Part shown: one piece after another, positions 17,656 to 25,873 of the stretch
How positions within the stretch are numbered: the first letter of the stretch is position 1
Layout of the letters: every line of letters begins with the position of its first letter
Assembly: GCF_900167165.1 (NCBI RefSeq)
Contig: NZ_FUXM01000001.1
Coordinates: 116,083-180,082 of the forward strand
Source: Carboxydocella sporoproducens DSM 16521
GTDB taxonomy: Bacteria; Bacillota; GCA-003054495; Carboxydocellales; Carboxydocellaceae
Length of the DNA stretch: 64,000 nucleotides
Reading direction: 5' to 3'
The notes under the pieces: generated by a model
Seen by the model: the letters and a program-made list of their open reading frames with translations, nothing else
Told to the model about the DNA's origin: nothing
The model's database searches: none
Translations under genes and position numbers: made by a program

Positions 17656-17675
17656 TCATAACGATAATCATTTCT
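17656..17675 (-). promoter_or_regulatory. Fur/Per-box-like operator before perR
   Basis: On the minus strand AGAAATGATTATCGTTATG matches the 19-bp Fur consensus at 14 positions by my alignment. It sits just downstream of the -10 box, where a bound regulator would block transcription. Confidence 0.6.
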
Positions 17676-17681
17676 AATTAC

Positions 17682-17710
17682 ATTATAAAACCTGTACCAG
17701 CTATCGTCAA
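17682..17710 (-). promoter_or_regulatory. Promoter of perR
   Basis: TTGACG (17705-17710) and TATAAT (17682-17687) with a 17-bp spacer on the minus strand. It overlaps the last codons of the VWA gene. Confidence 0.8.
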
Positions 17711-19071
17711 GCAAATGAGAGATGGCGGGACAAAATTTGTTCCAGATGACTGATAGTGTTGCACTCCAGTAAGCGGGCATGTTGCCCCAGTAACCTGGGG
17801 GCCCGGGTCAGAGGCCACTCCTTGCGGGGCAGGGTATTGAGCCAGAGGATATGCTTGACCCGTCCCCGCACCTTCTTAAGCCGGGCTGCTGCCTGTTCCA
17901 GCCCGGTGGTCTTGCCGTCACTGAGCAAAATCACCAGCGTGGAAGGAGTCAGCACCCGCTGATAATCCCGTTCCAGCTGGGCCAGGGCCTGAGCCAGGTT
18001 AGTACCCTGCCCCCAGACCTTGCTGCGGGCCATGATCTCACTCATGGTTTCGGCAAAACCCTGCCTTTGTTTCAATACCGGTGTAATGCGTTCCAGGTCC
18101 TCGGCGAAAACGAAGGCTTCCACATCCCGGACCGCTCCGGCCAGACCATAGACGAACTGCAGGACAAACCGGGCATAACGGGCCATGGAACCGGAAACAT
18201 CACAGATCAGCACTACCCGGGGTTTATCCAGGCGATGATGTCGATATTTGAGCCGAAACATTACTCCCCCGTACTGGATATTGTGGCGAATAGTACGGCG
18301 CAGATCCAGTAAACGACGGCGCTGGCTTTGCCGGTAACGGCGGGAAATTTTCACCGCCAGCCGCCGGGTCAGCTGCTGAATCAGGCGGGTTACCCGGGGC
18401 AAGTCCTCATCTTCGATGTTCTTCATATCCTGATAGAGCAAGCTATCCTCTTCCGGCACATTCACTACCAGCTGGCTCAGCAGGGCATCCAGCTCCGCAT
18501 CCCCTGTCTCCAGGGGTTTCAACTGCACCTGCCTGCTTTCCCGTTCTTCCTCTTCAGCCAGCAGTTTGCGTTTCCAGTAATTGAGCTGACTTTGCACCAC
18601 CCTTTCCATCAGGCCGCGCGGGTCCACAATCTGGTTTCCAGCTGCGTACTGCTGTAAAAAATCCCGCAGTTTTTGCTTTTCCTCTTCCGGCAGGCGGGCA
18701 TAGGTTTCTTTATCTTCCTGGGATAATTGCAGTTCCTGAGTCCACTCTTCCTCCGGACCGGTGAAAACCAGCTCCGCCTCCGCTTCAGCCAGCTGCTGGG
18801 CCTGTTCCTGCTGCTGAGCCGCATACTGGGCTAGCATTTCCGCTACCTGCTCCGGAGGCCGAAAATAACTGGCAAAGGCCTGGCGCACCAGCCGCCGGCT
18901 GCGGGCGTCTTTAGCCAGGGTAGTGATGAGAGCAGTCTCTACCTGGGAGCGGCTGGTCCAGTCTACAGCAAGTAAGGCCTCCAGCCCATCCATCACTTCA
19001 GCAGTGCTGATACGCAAATTGAGGCTGCGCAGGGCGATAATAAAGCGCAAGTAACGGGCCAGCATATCCAT
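17707..19071 (-). CDS. CoxE-like VWA domain protein
   Basis: 454 aa. The N-terminal half is helical and charged, rich in Gln/Glu near residues 80-125; the C-terminal half is a von Willebrand A domain whose MIDAS motif reads DVSGSMARYARF near residue 285, with the matching LSDGKTTG later. CoxE, NorD and CbbO are VWA partners of MoxR-type AAA+ ATPases that help assemble or reactivate metal enzymes. It follows the MoxR gene with a TAATG overlap, and cooS lies just upstream. That the pair serves CooS is inference. Confidence 0.85.
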   Translation of the reverse strand: MDMLARYLRFIIALRSLNLRISTAEVMDGLEALLAVDWTSRSQVETALITTLAKDARSRRLVRQAFASYFRPPEQVAEMLAQYAAQQQEQAQQLAEAEAELVFTGPEEEWTQELQLSQEDKETYARLPEEEKQKLRDFLQQYAAGNQIVDPRGLMERVVQSQLNYWKRKLLAEEEERESRQVQLKPLETGDAELDALLSQLVVNVPEEDSLLYQDMKNIEDEDLPRVTRLIQQLTRRLAVKISRRYRQSQRRRLLDLRRTIRHNIQYGGVMFRLKYRHHRLDKPRVVLICDVSGSMARYARFVLQFVYGLAGAVRDVEAFVFAEDLERITPVLKQRQGFAETMSEIMARSKVWGQGTNLAQALAQLERDYQRVLTPSTLVILLSDGKTTGLEQAAARLKKVRGRVKHILWLNTLPRKEWPLTRAPRLLGQHARLLECNTISHLEQILSRHLSFA

Positions 19072-19964
19072 TATTTATCCCTTCTTCCACATCCTGCCCG
19101 CTGGCATAAACCAGCACAACCACCGGCTTCCTTGACCATTTCCCGGTCTTCCCGGTGCTTCAGCAGTAAATTCATTGTCTGCTCCAGGTTCCGGGTATTT
19201 ACTTCTGCTGCGCCCAGGGCCAGCAGTCCCCGGACCCAGTCCAGCGTCTCGGCAATGGAAGGCTTCTTGATGAGGTCCATTTGCCGCAAGGTCTGAACCA
19301 CCGCCGCAGCCTGTCGGGCCAACTGTTCCTCAGCTTCCGGCACTCTGGTGCGGATAATTGCCAGTTCCTTGTCATAGGAGGGGTATTCAATGTAGAGATA
19401 GGCACAACGGCGCTTTAAACCATCAGACAGCTCCCGTTCCGCATTGGAGGTCAGAATCACAATCGGCCGGGTTCGGGCCACCATGGTCCCCAGCTCAGGA
19501 ATGGAAACAGTAAAATCACTCAGTACTTCGAAGAGGAAAGCCTCAAACTCCGTTTCCGTCTTATCCACTTCATCGATCAGCAATACTACCGGTTTTTCAG
19601 CACGAATGGCCTTGAGCAGAGGCCTTTCCAGCAGATATTCCCCGGAAAAGAGATTATCTGCCCCCGGAGCTACACAGCCCATCTCCTTGGCCATCTGGAT
19701 AGCAATCAATTGTTTTTGATAGTTCCATTCGTACAGGGCTTTAGCTTCATCCAGACCCTCATAGCACTGCAGGCGCACCAGTTCGGTGTTAAAAATCCGG
19801 GCTAATACCTTGGCAATTTCCGTTTTCCCTACTCCAGGTGCTCCTTCAATCAACAGGGGCTTGCCCAGTTTCAAGGCCAGATAAACAGTGGTTATGATCT
19901 CCTCTTCCCCGATATAACCCTGCTGGCGAAAAGCTTCTTTCAGTTCCGCAACACTGTTAAACAT
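19071..19964 (-). CDS. MoxR-type AAA+ ATPase with cysteine-containing tail
   Basis: About 297 aa. Walker A is GAPGVGKTE, Walker B is LLIDEVDKTE, sensor 1 is ILTSNAERELSDGLKRRC. This is the MoxR/CoxD/NorQ class that works with VWA proteins; the VWA gene starts on its stop codon. The last residues carry three Cys (GGCAGLCQRAGC), unusual for the family and possibly a metal site. The ATG at 19964 has GGGAG 5 nt upstream; in-frame ATGs at 19976 and 19985 are possible. A hairpin separates it from cooS, so it may have its own promoter (TATAAT at 20000-20005, no good -35). Confidence 0.87.
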   Translation of the reverse strand: MFNSVAELKEAFRQQGYIGEEEIITTVYLALKLGKPLLIEGAPGVGKTEIAKVLARIFNTELVRLQCYEGLDEAKALYEWNYQKQLIAIQMAKEMGCVAPGADNLFSGEYLLERPLLKAIRAEKPVVLLIDEVDKTETEFEAFLFEVLSDFTVSIPELGTMVARTRPIVILTSNAERELSDGLKRRCAYLYIEYPSYDKELAIIRTRVPEAEEQLARQAAAVVQTLRQMDLIKKPSIAETLDWVRGLLALGAAEVNTRNLEQTMNLLLKHREDREMVKEAGGCAGLCQRAGCGRRDK

Positions 19965-20003
19965 CTTTTCTCCCATCCTTCCCATTCTCTCTTAGCGTTA
20001 TTA

Positions 20004-20042
20004 TAACACAGAAAGGCAGCAGTCAGCGACTGCCGCCTTTCT
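20004..20042 (-). terminator. Hairpin after cooS
   Basis: GAAAGGC-GCAGTC arms (20011-20024 and 20028-20041, one mismatch in 14) form a strong stem on the minus strand right after the cooS stop. The following tail (CTGTGTTATAAT) is poor in U, so read-through into moxR is possible. Confidence 0.55.
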
Positions 20043-20052
20043 CCCTCCCCGG

Positions 20053-22002
20053 TTAAATGCCCAGGGCCTGGCGCTTTTTCAGAATATGGGCTTCAATGGC
20101 ATCGGCAGCTTTAACGGGATCCAGTTCCACCAGGAAGCGACCGCCGGTCAGGTCTTCCACATCTTTGGTAAGAATCCTGGTTACCAGTTCAGAGCCCAGT
20201 ACCGGTGGCGCAGGTGCCAAATGGGTTAGTAAACCAAAGGCTACGGCAAAAGCCCCATCGGCAACTGCTTTTTGTTCCAGATACTCAGGCGCAGAAGCTG
20301 CTACCGGCAGCTGGGAAGGATCTACACCCAGGGCATTGGCCAATTCAGTTACCACTACCCCGATACGGCCGATATCCACACAGGAACCGAAGTTCAAAGC
20401 AGGAGGAATGCCCAGGGACTGGCAAACCGCCTTCAGACCGGAACCGGCCAGTTCCGCAGCTGCAGGGTCCATCAGACCGGCATTTTCGGTAGCGCTGGAC
20501 ATACAACCGGAATTGATCACCAGAATATCCCGCTTAATCAGCTCTTTAGTGAGGGCGATGCCCATGGAATCATGCCCATTGCGGTTGTTGGTGCAACCTA
20601 CTACCGCGACTACCCCTTTAATAGCACCAGATTTAATAGCATCCAGCAGGGGATTCAGGCTACCGCCCAGAGCAGAAGCTATGCTTTCCAGGCCAAAGCC
20701 TGCTACCACCGGCTTCTGGTTGACCGGAATCACCACATCCTTGCCCCGGTTCTTGTAAGCAGCAATAGCCATTTTCACGATTTCCCGGGCCTGTTCTGCC
20801 ACTTTTTCCGGCTTGTAATCGATATTGGTTTCCACCCCGGCCATGCGCAGAATGTGGGATACGGAGATCAGTTTAGTGTGGAAGCGGTCAGCCACATATT
20901 TCAAGGCCGGAATCGAGCAGTTCATATCCATCATTACCAGATCCACCGCACCGGTAGCAATCATAAATTCCTGGGTTATCCAGTTACCCAGCTGGCCGGC
21001 ATAGCCGGAACGATTGTGGGCATTTCTCTGCATCAGCTCCTGACCGGTACACATGGAACCATAGACCTTGATGCCTTTGGCGCCAGCGGCTTCCGCCAGC
21101 TTAATCAGTTCCGGATCATTGACGGCCTCAATCACGGCAGTGGCCATCAAAGGCACGTGTCCGTGAGCTACAATATTGACCGTATCAGGATCCAGAATGC
21201 CCAGGTCTGCCGCGCTCTTCACCAATTTCGGAGAGCCCAGCAGGATGTCCTGCAGGGTGATGGTTGCTACCAGACCCATGTAACCGGCAGCAATGCCAAG
21301 CCGCAAAGTAGTGAGTAACAGATCTACCGGGTCACTGGTGATGTTGGACATGGTTTTGGTCAAAGCATCCCGCACCTCGGACAGAGGACCGCCGGGAACA
21401 ATCCCCAGCTTCTCCCAGGCCTGAATCCTGGTAGGAGGAGCAAACAACTTGACCAGAGCTAGAGGTTCATCGGCTCCTTTGCGCAATTCCACCAGCACAA
21501 TATCCGCTACCGCTTTGGCCAGTTCATTCACCGGCTGTTCCGGATCCAGCCCCAGTACCTGAGCCAGAGCTTTCAATTTATCAGGATCGCCAATGGTGAA
21601 GGGAGTTTTCCCTTCCGCAGTGGCTTTCAGAGTTTTACACAATTCTTCCAGGTGATGGGTATAGGCTGACACTCCGTGCACTGTTAAACGGGCCAGATTT
21701 CGGGCAACAATAGTATCAGCAGTAGCTCCGCAGATCCCGTAAGGAGCTTTGGGAGTAATCCGACAGGGACCATGACTGCACAGCTGGCAGCAGATTCCCT
21801 TTTTCCCGAAATCGCACTGAGGCTGTTGAGCCTGATAACGATCAAATACACTGGGTAAACCCAGCTGGCTCATCCTTTCCTGCAGCTGGTTCACTGATTC
21901 GTGGGCTGAATAACAGCTATCCGCTGCAGCACAGCTGGCACAACCATGACTTTCCTTATGATTTTGTTTATTGCCACCCAGCAAAAAATCGAAAATACCC
22001 AT
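20053..22002 (-). CDS. cooS: Anaerobic carbon monoxide dehydrogenase catalytic subunit (NiFeS)
   Basis: 649 aa, the usual CooS size. Oxidises CO to CO2 at the NiFeS cluster C. Cluster D/B cysteines read C63-DFGKKGIC-C-QLC-SHGPC80, with a further Cys at 91; the cluster C region is visible as AHGHVPLM, GSMCTGQE, GCTNNRNGHD, NSGCMSSATENAG and NFGSCVDIGR. An additional N-terminal Cys set (C21, C24, C30) precedes the usual start of the fold. No cooC, cooF or hydrogenase gene is in the window, so the electron acceptor is not shown. AAAGGAGG precedes the ATG. Upstream lies a Crp-type gene and palindrome. Confidence 0.96.
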   Translation of the reverse strand: MGIFDFLLGGNKQNHKESHGCASCAAADSCYSAHESVNQLQERMSQLGLPSVFDRYQAQQPQCDFGKKGICCQLCSHGPCRITPKAPYGICGATADTIVARNLARLTVHGVSAYTHHLEELCKTLKATAEGKTPFTIGDPDKLKALAQVLGLDPEQPVNELAKAVADIVLVELRKGADEPLALVKLFAPPTRIQAWEKLGIVPGGPLSEVRDALTKTMSNITSDPVDLLLTTLRLGIAAGYMGLVATITLQDILLGSPKLVKSAADLGILDPDTVNIVAHGHVPLMATAVIEAVNDPELIKLAEAAGAKGIKVYGSMCTGQELMQRNAHNRSGYAGQLGNWITQEFMIATGAVDLVMMDMNCSIPALKYVADRFHTKLISVSHILRMAGVETNIDYKPEKVAEQAREIVKMAIAAYKNRGKDVVIPVNQKPVVAGFGLESIASALGGSLNPLLDAIKSGAIKGVVAVVGCTNNRNGHDSMGIALTKELIKRDILVINSGCMSSATENAGLMDPAAAELAGSGLKAVCQSLGIPPALNFGSCVDIGRIGVVVTELANALGVDPSQLPVAASAPEYLEQKAVADGAFAVAFGLLTHLAPAPPVLGSELVTRILTKDVEDLTGGRFLVELDPVKAADAIEAHILKKRQALGI

Positions 22003-22034
22003 GACCAGGCCTCCTTTAGTTTTGTTCAGGGCTA

Positions 22035-22040
22035 ATTATA
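22035..22040 (-). promoter_or_regulatory. -10 element of cooS
   Basis: TATAAT on the minus strand, 33 bases before the cooS ATG. I see no good -35 hexamer at 16-18 bp, which is typical of activator-dependent promoters; the Crp-type palindrome is centred about 64 bp before the predicted start site. Confidence 0.55.
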
Positions 22041-22070
22041 CCGGAGGCAGACAGCAGGTTACTGTAAGCA

Positions 22071-22104
22071 AAAACAAAAAAGAGTGTGAGATTGCTCACA
22101 CTCT
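22071..22104 (-). terminator. Terminator of the Crp-type regulator gene
   Basis: AGAGTGTGAG/CTCACACTCT arms (22081-22090 and 22095-22104), loop of 4, followed on the minus strand by a T-rich tail. The upper strand of the stem overlaps the stop codon of the regulator. Confidence 0.85.
22085..22100. promoter_or_regulatory. Crp-type palindrome upstream of cooS
   Basis: TGTGA-N6-TCACA, a perfect match to the half-sites recognised by Crp proteins with an RE...R recognition helix. The adjacent regulator has SRETATR at that place. It is also the inner part of the terminator stem. Confidence 0.55.
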
Positions 22105-22792
22105 ACAACCAGCGTTCCAGTTCCTTTTGTTTGAGAATGGTGATTTTTTTGCCTTCCAGTTTAATGATTCCACTGCGGGCCAGGTCCTGCAAAATCCGGG
22201 TTGCCGTCTCCCGGGAAGTGCCAGCATAATTGGCCAGTTCCTGACGGTCCAGGTAGAGGTTAATGACTGTGCTTTCCTTGCAAACTGCACACTCACTGCC
22301 GAAACTTTCGGCGAGCCTTAGTAAGGTAGAAGCAACCCGACCGTAGGTGTCTTTCTGAACCAGTTCCACCAGCCGTTGCTGGGCTTCCCTGAGTTTTTTG
22401 GCCATGTCCTTCAGCAACTGCACCGTCAGGGAGGGATGATGTTCCAGCCACTGGTAAAGATCAGCATTACGGATAATGCCAATCTGGCTTTCCTCAATCG
22501 TTTCCGCCGAAGCTGGATAAGGCCCGCCATCAAAAAGGGTAACTTCGGCGAAAATATCACCGGGCTGACGGAAATGCAAAATCTGTTCCTTGCCATCACT
22601 GGCCATTTTGTAGATTTTTACTTTCCCCTGCTGGACAAAATGCAAACCCTCTCCGGGCTCCCCTTCCAGAAAAATCAGCATGTCTTTTTTATAATTCCTC
22701 ACCCTCACCAGTTTGGCTAGTTCGTTCAGGGCCTCTTCCGGCAAACCGGCAAAAAGCGGCAGACGGCGCAAATGTTTACCTGTCAGCTCCAC
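22103..22792 (-). CDS. Crp/Fnr family transcriptional regulator
   Basis: 229 aa. N-terminal cyclic-nucleotide-binding fold (LFAGLPEEALNEL ... GDIFAEVTLFDGGPY), dimer helix and C-terminal winged helix LDRQELANYAGTSRETATRI. The recognition helix keeps the R-E-x-x-x-R set of E. coli Crp. A CxxC (ECAVCKES) sits between dimer helix and HTH. The heme ligands of CooA cannot be recognised, so I do not call it CooA. It is the last gene of a tight nfo-HD-GYP-crp set and lies before cooS, which it probably controls. GTG start at 22792. Confidence 0.9.
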   Translation of the reverse strand: MELTGKHLRRLPLFAGLPEEALNELAKLVRVRNYKKDMLIFLEGEPGEGLHFVQQGKVKIYKMASDGKEQILHFRQPGDIFAEVTLFDGGPYPASAETIEESQIGIIRNADLYQWLEHHPSLTVQLLKDMAKKLREAQQRLVELVQKDTYGRVASTLLRLAESFGSECAVCKESTVINLYLDRQELANYAGTSRETATRILQDLARSGIIKLEGKKITILKQKELERWL

Positions 22793-22807
22793 TCAACTCC
22801 CCCCTTT

Positions 22808-24073
22808 TTAACGGATCAATTCCACAAAAACATCTACCAGTTGCGGGTCAAACTGGGTACCCCGGCAATCCAGCAAAATATTAATCGCCTTTTCCTTTGA
22901 CATCCGGCTGCGATAAGGCCGGTCACTGGTCATGGCATCATAGGTATCAGCTATGGCCATAATCCTGGCCTCAATGGGAATTTCCTCTCCTTTCAGCCCA
23001 TCAGGATAACCTCGCCCGTCATAACGCTCATGGTGATGGCGGACCAGTTCGGCATGTTCAGCAAATACCCTGGTAGAGGCAATGATTTCGGCACCAATTA
23101 CCGGGTGTTTTTTCATTTCTTCAAATTCTTCCGTGGTCAGGGAATCCTTTTTGTTCAGAATTTGCTCGGGAATACCGATTTTGCCGATGTCATGGAAAAG
23201 GGCGGCTTCTTCCAGCAAATCCAGACGCTCCTGAGGCAAATTAACAGCTCTCCCCAGTAAAAGGGCATAGTCAGTCACCCGCATGCAATGCCCGGCAGTA
23301 TAATGATCCTTGGCATCCAGGGCACTCATCAGAGCTTTAATGGTACCTACATGGATGGCCTCCTGGGCCGCCATGGTCTCATCCAGACGACTGGTCAGGC
23401 GCCGAATGGCCACATTTTGTTCCTCAATGGTTTTAGCTGCCCGCTTAACAATCTGGTACAGAGATAAATATAAGACCAGAAAGCTGATGCCAATGAAGAA
23501 ACGACCGAATTTTTGCCCATTGGCAATATACTCGTAGATATTATCCGCTTCCCGATAAACCTCAAATACGCCCAGCGTCTGACCAGAAGCTTTATCGCGG
23601 ATGGGAACATAAACCTCTATATAGCGCCTGGATGGATCCAGCTCATCTATCTGGTTTTCCGGTTTCTGCATATCAGCTATTTCCGCAACTATCTTTCCTG
23701 CCAGCGCTTCTTTCAGATCACTTTCCTTCGGGAAACTCTGACCGATCAAGTCCCCTTTATTGGAATAAATAATTTGCCCCTGGGTATTCCAGATTTTTAC
23801 CAGTTTCATTTCCGGTTCATTAGTAATATTTTCCCTGATCACAGTATCGATAGCATCCAGACGAGGGCCGCTCATAGGCTGGCTGAAATCCTCCGGCCGC
23901 AAGGAATAGGAAACAATGATATTGACCAGATCAGCTGTCCGTTCTGCCGACACATTCAGTACCTGTTTTTCGAAAAAAACGGAAAAGGTAAGAGCCAGCA
24001 CCACTCCCAGCAAACTGATGACAATAAAACTGGAGATACTGAATTGCTTAACTAGAGACATCTTTCTTTTCAT
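22808..24073 (-). CDS. Membrane HD-GYP domain protein (probable c-di-GMP phosphodiesterase)
   Basis: About 421 aa with the same layout as the protein at 15933: membrane helix, about 160-residue extracytoplasmic sensor, second helix, linker, HD-GYP domain. Motifs are HCMRVTDYA, LFHDIGKIG, HHHERYDGRGYP and ADTYDAMTSDRPYR. The ATG at 24073 follows AGAGAGGG at 7 nt; the in-frame ATG at 24097 overlaps the stop of the upstream gene and is an alternative. It precedes the Crp-type gene by 15 bases, so cyclic-di-GMP control and the regulator may act together. Confidence 0.88.
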   Translation of the reverse strand: MKRKMSLVKQFSISSFIVISLLGVVLALTFSVFFEKQVLNVSAERTADLVNIIVSYSLRPEDFSQPMSGPRLDAIDTVIRENITNEPEMKLVKIWNTQGQIIYSNKGDLIGQSFPKESDLKEALAGKIVAEIADMQKPENQIDELDPSRRYIEVYVPIRDKASGQTLGVFEVYREADNIYEYIANGQKFGRFFIGISFLVLYLSLYQIVKRAAKTIEEQNVAIRRLTSRLDETMAAQEAIHVGTIKALMSALDAKDHYTAGHCMRVTDYALLLGRAVNLPQERLDLLEEAALFHDIGKIGIPEQILNKKDSLTTEEFEEMKKHPVIGAEIIASTRVFAEHAELVRHHHERYDGRGYPDGLKGEEIPIEARIMAIADTYDAMTSDRPYRSRMSKEKAINILLDCRGTQFDPQLVDVFVELIR

Positions 24074-24096
24074 CCGGTTTCCCTCTCTCTGCTCCA

Positions 24097-24942
24097 TTAT
24101 CCCTCAAGATAGAGGTCGCGATAATGACAGGCATCTTCCGCCTGGGTCCCCGCTGATTCGCAGATAATCACCGGAGTTGCTTTCCATGCCTTCAATCCCG
24201 GAACCAGCCAGCGAAAATCCGGAGGAATTCCATCCGCTACAGTAGCATGCCGTTTTTCTCCACCGGTTGTGTACTCCACCGGACTGAAATGTACATGCAA
24301 CTTGCTCAGCACATCCGGGCCCAGACCAGCTGCCAGGTCCTCCAGTACCCGATTCATGCCCGCTTCCGTCTCCAGCTCTCCCTGCAAGAGGGCATTGAGG
24401 TGACCAAAATCCACACAGGGCAATAGCATGGGGCTGAACTGGCAAAATTCAATCACTTCCGCCAGAGTGCCCACCTGGTTTTTCTTGCCCATGGTTTCCG
24501 GGCAAAGATAAACATCCGTCCAGCCCCGGTCTTCCAGTATGGCGATAACCTCTTGTAGCCTCTCTTTTACCAGTTGTACCGCCGTTTCCCGCTCCATCCG
24601 GGCCGCTCCGCCGGGATGAAATACCACCCGTTGTGCTCCCAGCCAGCGGGCTGCTTCTACTGACTTGAGCAGGTGTTCCCGGGAACTGGCCTGAATTTGC
24701 GGATCCGGTGAGGCAAAATTAATGTAATAGGGAGCATGAACACTAAGGAGAACATCATGCTTAACCGCTTCTTCCCCCAGCTGCCTGGCCATCTTTTCCG
24801 AAATCCGTACCCCGCGGCTGAGCTGATACTCATAGGCATTCAGACCCAGACTGGCCAGATAGGCAGGCATCTGCAGCGAAGACCTGTAACCGGCAGCATA
24901 AAAGGAATCAGGGTTGCCTGCCGCACCAAATCGGATTTTCAA
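24097..24942 (-). CDS. Endonuclease IV / AP-endonuclease-2-like TIM barrel protein
   Basis: 281 aa. KIRFGAAGNPDSF at the start, SVHAPYYINFASPDP, VVFHPGG, CPETMG, CVDFGHLNAL and LHVHFSPVEYT contain the His/Glu/Asp set that binds the three-metal cluster of Nfo-type enzymes. Family members cleave at abasic sites; sugar-phosphate isomerases share the fold, so the activity is not certain. Starts at TTG 24942 with AAGGAG 9 nt upstream. First gene of a probable operon with the HD-GYP and Crp genes. Confidence 0.8.
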   Translation of the reverse strand: MKIRFGAAGNPDSFYAAGYRSSLQMPAYLASLGLNAYEYQLSRGVRISEKMARQLGEEAVKHDVLLSVHAPYYINFASPDPQIQASSREHLLKSVEAARWLGAQRVVFHPGGAARMERETAVQLVKERLQEVIAILEDRGWTDVYLCPETMGKKNQVGTLAEVIEFCQFSPMLLPCVDFGHLNALLQGELETEAGMNRVLEDLAAGLGPDVLSKLHVHFSPVEYTTGGEKRHATVADGIPPDFRWLVPGLKAWKATPVIICESAGTQAEDACHYRDLYLEG

Positions 24943-25020
24943 CTAACATCGCTCCTTAAATTCCAGCAATATCAATAATGATAATGTATTTCGACAGAAA
25001 GGAATAAAATCCTTTTATTT

Positions 25021-25872
25021 TTATCTGCCTAAAATTTCTTTTACACTTTTTTCAACTGCCGCTCTCTCCACCAGCCAGTAACTGGCTCCACCGATATAAG
25101 CCGGCCGGCCCGGCAGAGTAGCCGTTTTGACCTGGTAACCCTCGATAGTCAAAAAAGCCTCAGCCAGCTGGCTTTTTTCCTGCCAGGATAGATTGCTGGT
25201 CACCGCCTGATTGATTTTCAGCCAGACCTGAGGCAGCCGCCCCAGGTTTTGCGGCTTTCTGGCTTCCTGCCAGATAGCCTGGAGCAGTTTTTGCTGTCGC
25301 CGGGTGCGGCCGATGTCTGCCTGGGGGTCATGGCGAAAACGGGCATAGCCCGCAGCCTGCTGACCATTGAGTCTGTGCCAGCCTTTTTTGAGATTGATTT
25401 CCCCCAGGTCATCCCGCCAGTACATATCTTTTTCCACATAGATAGTTACCCCTCCCAGGGCATCTACTACCTGAGCCAATCCTGCTATATCAGTGATAAT
25501 ATAGCGTTCAATAGCAGTACCCAGCAGGTGATTAACTGCCAGCAACAACCCATCGATTTTCCATTTGAAATAGACCCGGTTAATTCTCCCCATCACACCA
25601 TCAGGCTGCAATACCCGGGTATCGCGGGGAATGGAAAGAGCGCCAATCTGCTTTTTCTCGGAATCCACCCGCACGGCGATAATGGAGTCACTGCGAGGGG
25701 TAGGATCGTGAGGGCGCTTGTCCAGTCCTACCAGAAGCACGGTAAAACCCGGTAGCTGGGGTTTACGTACTGCCTGACCGCTAATGGGAGGAGAAATTTT
25801 CCCTTCCCGGTACCACCAGATTCCTGCCCCAAAAAGGATGAAAATCAGCAATATCCCCAGCGTACGCCGCAT
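25021..25872 (-). CDS. LytR-CpsA-Psr (LCP) family cell-wall polymer transferase
   Basis: 283 aa. One N-terminal membrane anchor (LGILLIFILFGAGIWWY) and an extracellular LCP domain: LLVGLDKRPHDPTPRSDSII, SIPRDTRV, INRVYF, GYARFRHDPQADIGRTRRQQ, with the Arg/Asp residues that bind the polyprenyl pyrophosphate. LCP enzymes attach teichoic-acid-like polymers to peptidoglycan. It starts one base after the stop of the tagO-like gene and its ribosome site lies inside it, so the pair works together, likely building the secondary polymer that holds SLH proteins. Confidence 0.92.
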   Translation of the reverse strand: MRRTLGILLIFILFGAGIWWYREGKISPPISGQAVRKPQLPGFTVLLVGLDKRPHDPTPRSDSIIAVRVDSEKKQIGALSIPRDTRVLQPDGVMGRINRVYFKWKIDGLLLAVNHLLGTAIERYIITDIAGLAQVVDALGGVTIYVEKDMYWRDDLGEINLKKGWHRLNGQQAAGYARFRHDPQADIGRTRRQQKLLQAIWQEARKPQNLGRLPQVWLKINQAVTSNLSWQEKSQLAEAFLTIEGYQVKTATLPGRPAYIGGASYWLVERAAVEKSVKEILGR

Positions 25873-25873
25873 T

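Noticed and set aside
20272..21318. Long open frame (348 codons) on the plus strand
   Set aside because: It is antisense to the codon structure of cooS, has no ribosome site and no recognisable domain.
22103..22792. CooA, the heme CO sensor
   Set aside because: Although next to cooS, the heme-ligand region of CooA cannot be recognised, and the recognition helix is Crp-like.
24985..25020. AAAGGA/TCCTTT hairpin after the LCP gene as a terminator
   Set aside because: Short stem and no clear U-tract; not listed as a feature.
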